A DNA stretch of 28,888 nt, from positions 1-28,888 of the forward strand of contig JBMNPE010000011.1 in the NCBI GenBank assembly GCA_050943435.1, written 5' to 3'. Shown piece by piece: positions 24,200-28,888 of this stretch (positions are counted from its first letter, which is position 1; every line of letters starts with the position of its first letter). The position numbers and the translations under genes are program-made. This DNA comes from RGIG5675 sp050943435. Its GTDB lineage: Bacteria > Bacillota > Clostridia > Oscillospirales > Ruminococcaceae. The notes under the pieces are model-generated. The model was given only the letters and a program-made list of their open reading frames with translations, did not search any database and had not been told where the DNA came from.

Positions 24200-24354
24200 T
24201 AAATACAATTATTATACGGGGCCTCCCGCGCCGGCGGATCCCTGAGCCTGCCGGGAAGTCAATTTTTTTGCCGAAAACCTCTCCGGAATCCTCGATTTGC
24301 TGTAATATTTAAGTTAATGCGCGCCGGCTCAGTGCGCGGTTCGGAGAAGTGACT

Positions 24355-24759
24355 ATGTCCAGCGGCAATGATAAAATTGATAAGACGGAAGCGCCAAGGG
24401 AAGACGCCCCCGAGTGCCAGGGTGGAACCGAGTACACCCCTGCCCCGCTCTACAGGAGGAACACCGTATACGGGATTCTCTGCTATCTCGGGCCTCTGCT
24501 GGTGATTCCGGTATTCACGCAGAGAAGGTCCGATTTCATAAGGTTCCACGAGAATCAGGGCCTCGTGCTTCTAATCTCCGGCGCAGTCCTCTGGGTCTGC
24601 GGGTATATGCCTGACGCAGGCTTCATCTTCAGGATGCTGCTGTGCGCATTTTATCCCATCATGGTGATCCTCGGGATAATAAACGTAGTGAATGAAAAAA
24701 TGAAAAAGCTGCCGCTCATAGGCGGAATAGACATCCTCGGCAGGGGCAGCGGATCCTGA
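24355..24759 (+). CDS. Small membrane protein, Tic20/DUF4870-like
   Basis: A 134-residue protein with a polar N-terminal tail and about three to four hydrophobic helices: TVYGILCYLGPLLVIPVF, then GLVLLISGAVLWVCGY, then FRMLLCAFYPIMVILGIINVV. The sequence RSDFIRFHENQGLVL between helices one and two is the typical signature of the DUF4870/Tic20-like family. Function is unknown. ATG 24355 is preferred to the GTG two codons earlier because GGAGAAG is 5 nt upstream of it. The MFS gene starts 18 nt downstream and is probably co-transcribed. Confidence 0.75.
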   Translation: MSSGNDKIDKTEAPREDAPECQGGTEYTPAPLYRRNTVYGILCYLGPLLVIPVFTQRRSDFIRFHENQGLVLLISGAVLWVCGYMPDAGFIFRMLLCAFYPIMVILGIINVVNEKMKKLPLIGGIDILGRGSGS

Positions 24760-24777
24760 CCGGAAAGAGGAGGAACT

Positions 24778-25980
24778 ATGGGAAAAAAGTCTGAAGACCA
24801 TCTGAATTTCAACTTCTCCACACTGATGACAGGCTATTATTTTTCTCAGATAATAGCCCTCGGGTATTTCTCCTATTTCATGAACTCCTTCGGCTATTCG
24901 GAGAGTGCAATAGGGGTGGTAGTGACTATCTACTCCCTGTCTGCGATGGTGCTTGAGCTCGTGTTCGGCTTTGTCATGGACAAATACTGCAACCCGAAGC
25001 TCATCCTGTCCCTGTCATTCACGTGCTACACGGCAATGCAGGTCATGCTCTTCTACTTCTTCAGCTCGTGGACCTACGTGGTCGTGTATGCTTCTGTCGC
25101 AATGGGCCTGTTCTTCACGGTGAGCGGCCTCTGCGACAGCTGGGTAGTAAAAATAGAGAAGGCCACGCCCGAAAAGATAAACTACTCCAGGATCAGGGCA
25201 GTCGGGTCGATCTCATACGCCCTGATAGGGCTGGCAGCCAGCTTCCTGATGCCGATCTTCGGATACAATGCGGCAATCGGCATACTCATCACAGCCTGGA
25301 TAATATTCATGTATGCATGCTTCTCGCTCCCCAACCCGCCCAAGAGCATCGGGAACGACAGCGACAAGGTGTCACTCAAGGAAGCCGCAAAGGTGCTGGG
25401 TTCAAACGGGTACTACATTCTCCTGCTCGTATGCGTATTCATGTACTCCATAACAAACGTCTCGTACACAAACTACTATTCCCTCTTCATCAAGGACCTC
25501 GGCGGAGGCACCAGGGAGGTCGGAATCGGCCTCTTCGTGATGGCGTTCACCGAGTTCTGGGTAATGAGGTCCTATAAAAAGTATGCAGCCAGGTTCGGGG
25601 ACGAGAAGGTCCTCGCGTTCAGCTTCTTGGGATATGTGCTGAGGTCTGTGCTGATGGCGCTTGCGAGAAACTTCTGGGCGGTCCTCGCCGTGACTGCGCT
25701 GCAGACAATATCATTCGCGCTCCAGATGCCCGGGATCATGGCATGCATATCAAAGGCAGTGAGCTACAGGTACCAGGCCACGGCAGTACAGGTCATGTAC
25801 TTCATCGGCATGATAGGCCAGATAGCATTCAGCGCTCTCATCGGCTCAACCTATGAGAATCTCGGCAGGAGCGCCATGCTGATGATTTTCGCGATACCTT
25901 CTGCTGCCGCCTTCATTATTTTCTCGATTCTGTCCCCCGTACTCAAGAAGAAGCTCTCCGGAAAGACCCAGAACGCCTGA
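24778..25980 (+). CDS. MFS transporter (MFS_1-like, 12 helices)
   Basis: A 400-residue integral membrane protein with about twelve hydrophobic helices in two halves joined by a charged loop (PNPPKSIGNDSDKVSLKEA). The segment NYSRIRAVGSISYALIG before helix five and the general layout resemble the LacY/nucleoside/phenylpropionate-transporter-like branch of the major facilitator superfamily. Substrate cannot be read from sequence; a sugar or nucleoside is a guess, mildly supported by the galE neighbour. Start ATG 24778 is preceded by GAGGAGG. Same operon as the Tic20-like gene and possibly galE (57-nt gap). Confidence 0.85.
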   Translation: MGKKSEDHLNFNFSTLMTGYYFSQIIALGYFSYFMNSFGYSESAIGVVVTIYSLSAMVLELVFGFVMDKYCNPKLILSLSFTCYTAMQVMLFYFFSSWTYVVVYASVAMGLFFTVSGLCDSWVVKIEKATPEKINYSRIRAVGSISYALIGLAASFLMPIFGYNAAIGILITAWIIFMYACFSLPNPPKSIGNDSDKVSLKEAAKVLGSNGYYILLLVCVFMYSITNVSYTNYYSLFIKDLGGGTREVGIGLFVMAFTEFWVMRSYKKYAARFGDEKVLAFSFLGYVLRSVLMALARNFWAVLAVTALQTISFALQMPGIMACISKAVSYRYQATAVQVMYFIGMIGQIAFSALIGSTYENLGRSAMLMIFAIPSAAAFIIFSILSPVLKKKLSGKTQNA

Positions 25981-26037
25981 CACGCAGTGGTCTTCCACCC
26001 GTCACCCCGGAGCATTTCCGGTGAAAGGAGTCATCCC

Positions 26038-27048
26038 GTGAAAGTTCTCGTCACAGGCGGAACAGGCTACATAGGCTCACATACGGCCGTAGAACTGTTC
26101 AATGCAGGACACGAACCGGTCATGGCAGACAATCTTGTCAACAGCTTTGAATCAGCAGCCGAAGGCGTTTCCGCCCTCACCGGCGGAAAGGTCCCCTTCG
26201 AAAAGATCGATTTGTGCGATCTCGGGGCCCTGAGGCTTCTCTTTAAGAAATACCGCTTTGACGCAGTCATTCATTTCGCTGCCCTCAAGGCTGTTGGGGA
26301 ATCAGTGAAAAAACCATTGGAATACTACAGAAACAACCTGGTTTCCACGCTCAACCTCCTCACATGCATGAGGGAATCCGGGGTCGGCAGGCTGGTTTTC
26401 AGCTCCAGTGCCTGCGTCTACGGCGAGCAGAAGGTCTTCCCCATTCCAGAGGAGGCATCCTCTTCCGTAAAAACAGAGAACCCCTACGGGACCACGAAGG
26501 TGATGATCGAAAGGATCATAAATGACTGTGCTGCAGCAGACCATTCTTTCAGTGCCGCAGTCCTCAGGTACTTCAATCCGATAGGAGCCCATCCCTCGGG
26601 GCTCATAGGCGAAAATCCGCGCGGCGTCCCGCAGAATCTCATGCCGAGGCTGGCAGACGCTGCACTCGGAAAGACAGAGGGAATAACCATCTACGGAAAT
26701 GACTATCCGACGAAGGACGGAACCTGCATCAGGGACTACATCCACGTCGTCGACCTCGCGAGGGGCCACGTCCTCGCTCTCGAATGGCTCTCCTCCAATA
26801 CCGGCGTCCTCACCTGCAACCTCGGCTCCGGCACGGGATACTCCGTCCTCGAGATAGTCACGGCGTATTCGGAGGCTTGCGGAAGGCAGATAAAGACCAT
26901 GATGATGCCGAGAAGGGCGGGAGACGTCCCCGTCCTCATTGCCGACTGCTCCAGGGCCCAGAAGGTTCTCGGCTGGAAGGCCCGGAAGAGCCTCAGGGAA
27001 ATGTGCGAAGACTCCTGGAGATGGACTTTACGCATGAGCGGCTCCTGA
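26038..27048 (+). CDS. galE: UDP-glucose 4-epimerase
   Basis: A 336-residue short-chain dehydrogenase/reductase interconverting UDP-glucose and UDP-galactose. The NAD-binding motif GGTGYIGS is at residues 7-14, catalytic Ser123 in FSSSACVYG, and the YxxxK pair Y150/K154 in NPYGTTK. LRYFNPIGAHPSG and CIRDYIHVVDLARGH are classic GalE signatures. The GTG start at 26038 is chosen because AAAGGAG lies 7 nt upstream and the product then starts directly at the Rossmann strand (KVLVTGG); an ATG at 25987 would add 17 unrelated residues. Followed by a strong terminator. Role: Leloir pathway and surface polysaccharide precursors. Confidence 0.96.
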   Translation: MKVLVTGGTGYIGSHTAVELFNAGHEPVMADNLVNSFESAAEGVSALTGGKVPFEKIDLCDLGALRLLFKKYRFDAVIHFAALKAVGESVKKPLEYYRNNLVSTLNLLTCMRESGVGRLVFSSSACVYGEQKVFPIPEEASSSVKTENPYGTTKVMIERIINDCAAADHSFSAAVLRYFNPIGAHPSGLIGENPRGVPQNLMPRLADAALGKTEGITIYGNDYPTKDGTCIRDYIHVVDLARGHVLALEWLSSNTGVLTCNLGSGTGYSVLEIVTAYSEACGRQIKTMMMPRRAGDVPVLIADCSRAQKVLGWKARKSLREMCEDSWRWTLRMSGS

Positions 27049-27073
27049 AACCGTACTAAAAGCCAGATGCATG

Positions 27074-27102
27074 CGGCAGACATTCCTGTCTGCCGTTTTT
27101 TT
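27074..27102 (+). terminator. Rho-independent terminator after galE
   Basis: A perfect 9-bp stem CGGCAGACA/TGTCTGCCG with a TTCC loop (27074-27095) is followed by seven T. This is the textbook form and closes the 24.35-27.05 kb transcript. Confidence 0.92.
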
Positions 27103-27154
27103 CTGCCGTGACTCTGCTGAACCCGGTTTGGTACAAAAATATACAAAAAATCCA

Positions 27155-27207
27155 TATCAATATATTGTGGTTTTCCTATTGCAATGGGCACTACATATTG
27201 TTATTAT
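27155..27207 (+). promoter_or_regulatory. nrdG-nrdD promoter overlapped by two NrdR-like boxes
   Basis: TTGCAA (27179-27184) and TATTAT (27202-27207) are 17 nt apart. Two sites resemble the NrdR box ACACwATATATwGTGT: TATCAATATATTGTGG (27155-27170, containing a perfect 10-bp palindrome) and GCACTACATATTGTTA (27188-27203). Their centres are 33 bp apart, about three helical turns, close to the usual spacing of paired NrdR sites. The second box occupies the promoter spacer, so binding should repress. Confidence 0.7.
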
Positions 27208-27248
27208 GGTTGCAATCAACTTTTCCGATGACCGGGAGGCGTGTTAAG

Positions 27249-27755
27249 TTGCCCTTAAATACAAGGATTGCCGGAAAAGTACGGCACTCCTCGGTAGACG
27301 GTCCCGGCGTCAGGTTTGTGATATTCTTCCAGGGCTGTCCCCACGACTGCCCCGGCTGTCAGAATCCCGATACGCACGACCCGTCCGGCGGGACGGAGAC
27401 TACGGCAGAGGCTCTGATAGAGGAGATAAAATCCACCAGGTATCTCGACGGAATCACCCTCTCTGGAGGGGACCCGATGATGCAGCCGGAGGCTGCGGCC
27501 GCCATAGCGGACGCGGCTCACGATATGGGCCTCAACGTGTGGTCCTACACAGGGTGGACTTTCGAGGAAATCATGGACGGACGCGCAGGCGAAAAGGCCA
27601 GGGAGGCCCTAAGCCACATAGACGTCCTCGTTGACGGGAGATTCGTGAGTTCCCTCAAATCCACGGAATGCATATACAGGGGAAGCACAAACCAGAGGCT
27701 TATCGACCTGAAGAAGAGCCTTGCATCCGGCAGGGCGGAGGAATTGGAAATCTGA
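27249..27755 (+). CDS. nrdG: Anaerobic ribonucleotide reductase activating protein (radical SAM)
   Basis: A 168-residue radical SAM enzyme that installs the glycyl radical on NrdD. The 4Fe-4S cluster motif CPHDCPGC gives Cys30, Cys34 and Cys37 (CX3CX2C). The N-terminus has HSSVDGPGVRFVIFFQGC and a later LSGGDPM is the SAM-binding GGE-like motif. The TTG start at 27249 is chosen because GGGAGG lies 9 nt upstream and relatives begin near this residue; longer frames back to 27108 cross the promoter. nrdD starts 28 nt downstream, so the order is activase first, the reverse of the commonest arrangement. Confidence 0.95.
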   Translation: MPLNTRIAGKVRHSSVDGPGVRFVIFFQGCPHDCPGCQNPDTHDPSGGTETTAEALIEEIKSTRYLDGITLSGGDPMMQPEAAAAIADAAHDMGLNVWSYTGWTFEEIMDGRAGEKAREALSHIDVLVDGRFVSSLKSTECIYRGSTNQRLIDLKKSLASGRAEELEI

Positions 27756-27783
27756 GCGGCACAGCTCAAAGGAGATACATACA

Positions 27784-28888
27784 ATGGAAACGCGCAAGAT
27801 AAGAAAAAGAGACGGCACAGTCGTTGATTTCGACGTGACAAAAATAGAGAATGCCGTAGCAAAGGCCTTTCTCGCTTCCGAGGAGGCGGATGCGAGGGAC
27901 ATTTCCTCTATCTCCAGGGCAATAGGACTGCTTGTCACCAGCGGGCTCAGGGATGAGGAAGGGGAAATGGCCACGGTCGAGGGCATCCAGGACCGCGTGG
28001 AGCACGCGCTCATGCAGACGGGATATCCCAAGACTGCCAAGACCTACATCCTGTACCGCAGCCAGCACCAGAAGATCCGCGAAACCAAGCAGACGCTGCT
28101 CGACTACAAGAAGCTGGTAAACGGCTACATAGGTGCCGACAAGGACTGGAGGGTCAAGGAGAACTCCACCGTCACGATGAGCGTCGGCGGGCTCATACTC
28201 TCGAACTCAGGGGCGATAACCGCCAACTACTGGCTCACCGAAGTCTATGACGACGAGATCGCCGAGGCGCACAGGAAGTGCTTTATCCACCTGCACGACC
28301 TCTCGATGCTGACCGGCTACTGCGCAGGATGGAGCCTCAAGCAGCTCATACAGGAGGGCCTGGGCGGAGTTCCCGACAGGATCACCTCATCGCCCGCAAA
28401 GCACCTGAGCACCCTCTGCAACCAGATGGTTAACTTCCTCGGAATCATGCAGAACGAGTGGGCAGGCGCACAGGCATTCTCATCCTTTGACACGTACCTT
28501 GCCCCGTTCGTAAAGGCCGACAACCTGTCCTATAAGGAAGTCAAGCAGTGCATACAGTCGTTCATCTACGGCGTCAACACCCCGTCCAGGTGGGGCACGC
28601 AGGCACCGTTCACCAATATCACCCTCGACTGGACTGTCCCTGACGACATGAAGAACCTCCCGGCCATAGTCGGCGGCAAGGAGATGGATTTCACATACGG
28701 CGACTGCAAGCCCGAAATGGACATCGTCAACAAGGCATTCATAGAGACGATGATCGAGGGCGACGCCAACGGCCGCGGATTCCAGTACCCCATACCGACG
28801 TATTCGATAACCAAGGACTTCGACTGGAGCGCGACTGAGAACAACAAGCTCCTGTTCAAGATGACGGCAAAATACGGCACACCGTATT
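27784..28888 (+). CDS. nrdD: Anaerobic (class III) ribonucleoside-triphosphate reductase, N-terminal part
   Basis: Glycyl-radical enzyme reducing ribonucleoside triphosphates to dNTPs without oxygen. The first 368 residues are present; the radical-bearing C-terminal Gly region lies outside the window. Residues 3-90 form an ATP-cone (RKIRKRDGTVVDFD, then VEGIQDRVEHALMQTGY), the allosteric activity domain. SVGGLILSNSGAI, FIHLHDLSMLTGYCAGWSL, QAFSSFDTYLAPFV and NTPSRWGTQAPFTNI are typical NrdD catalytic-barrel segments. SD AAAGGAG precedes ATG 27784 by 9 nt. Same transcript as nrdG, probably under NrdR control. Confidence 0.97.
   Translation, partial: METRKIRKRDGTVVDFDVTKIENAVAKAFLASEEADARDISSISRAIGLLVTSGLRDEEGEMATVEGIQDRVEHALMQTGYPKTAKTYILYRSQHQKIRETKQTLLDYKKLVNGYIGADKDWRVKENSTVTMSVGGLILSNSGAITANYWLTEVYDDEIAEAHRKCFIHLHDLSMLTGYCAGWSLKQLIQEGLGGVPDRITSSPAKHLSTLCNQMVNFLGIMQNEWAGAQAFSSFDTYLAPFVKADNLSYKEVKQCIQSFIYGVNTPSRWGTQAPFTNITLDWTVPDDMKNLPAIVGGKEMDFTYGDCKPEMDIVNKAFIETMIEGDANGRGFQYPIPTYSITKDFDWSATENNKLLFKMTAKYGTPY

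Noticed and set aside
24222..24272. Hairpin plus T run upstream of the Tic20-like gene as a terminator
   Set aside because: The arms are imperfect, the T run is 8 nt beyond the stem, and no plus-strand gene lies upstream for it to terminate.
24259..24549. 96-codon minus-strand frame
   Set aside because: It overlaps the Tic20-like gene antisense, has no homology signal and no SD.

Overview
The window reads as chromosomal DNA of an anaerobic Firmicute, most likely a clostridial relative. The evidence is a T-box leader upstream of ileS, an oxygen-independent class III ribonucleotide reductase (nrdG-nrdD) with NrdR-type boxes, an asnA-type asparagine synthetase, a bacterial cell-wall gene (murD), a tRNA with an encoded CCA end, and strong AGGAGG-like ribosome sites. 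Base composition is moderately GC-rich, and AGG (Arg) and ATA (Ile) codons are common throughout. I cannot name the genus. No insertion sequence, phage gene, CRISPR array or rRNA is visible.

Layout. 1-980: the N-terminal part of peptidase T (minus), a tRNA-Leu(TAG) with promoter and terminator, and the promoter of a rhomboid/derlin-like membrane protein (plus). 1.7-4.9 kb: a minus-strand set, murD > PLP-enzyme of the aluminium-resistance/methionine-gamma-lyase-like family > small membrane protein, with murD and the PLP gene overlapping by 4 nt. 5.0-6.0 kb: asnA (plus), ending in a strong symmetrical hairpin that faces an XpaC-family membrane protein (6.07-7.5 kb, minus). 13.1-7.6 kb: a tightly packed five-gene minus operon, ABC exporter half 1 > half 2 > RNA 2',3'-cyclic phosphodiesterase > a proteasome-fold Ntn-hydrolase-like protein > AlkZ-related protein. 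15.5-13.1 kb: an EF-G-like GTPase and a small membrane protein. 19.5-15.6 kb: rlmB translationally coupled to a 1033-residue protein with a huge acidic/Ala-rich N-terminus and a P-type-ATPase-like C-terminus lacking the catalytic motifs. 19.5-19.9 kb: a palindrome-rich non-coding stretch. 19.9-20.7 kb: an OGG1-type 8-oxoguanine glycosylase. 23.9-20.8 kb: ileS with an Ile T-box leader. 24.35-27.05 kb: a plus-strand run of a Tic20/DUF4870-like membrane protein, an MFS transporter and galE, closed by a clear terminator. 27.1 kb to the end: nrdG-nrdD under a promoter overlapped by two NrdR-like boxes; nrdD runs off the window.

Most genes are housekeeping (translation, wall synthesis, nucleotide and amino-acid supply, DNA repair). 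The parts that deserve attention are: the proteasome-like protein, whose Ser1/Asp17/Lys33 and GSG motif match proteasome catalytic numbering and which sits in an exporter/RNA-repair operon; the pseudo-P-type ATPase fused to a low-complexity domain and coupled to rlmB; the EF-G-like protein with a ruined guanine-specificity (G4) motif; and the palindrome/TGTTGAA-repeat region at 19.6-19.76 kb.
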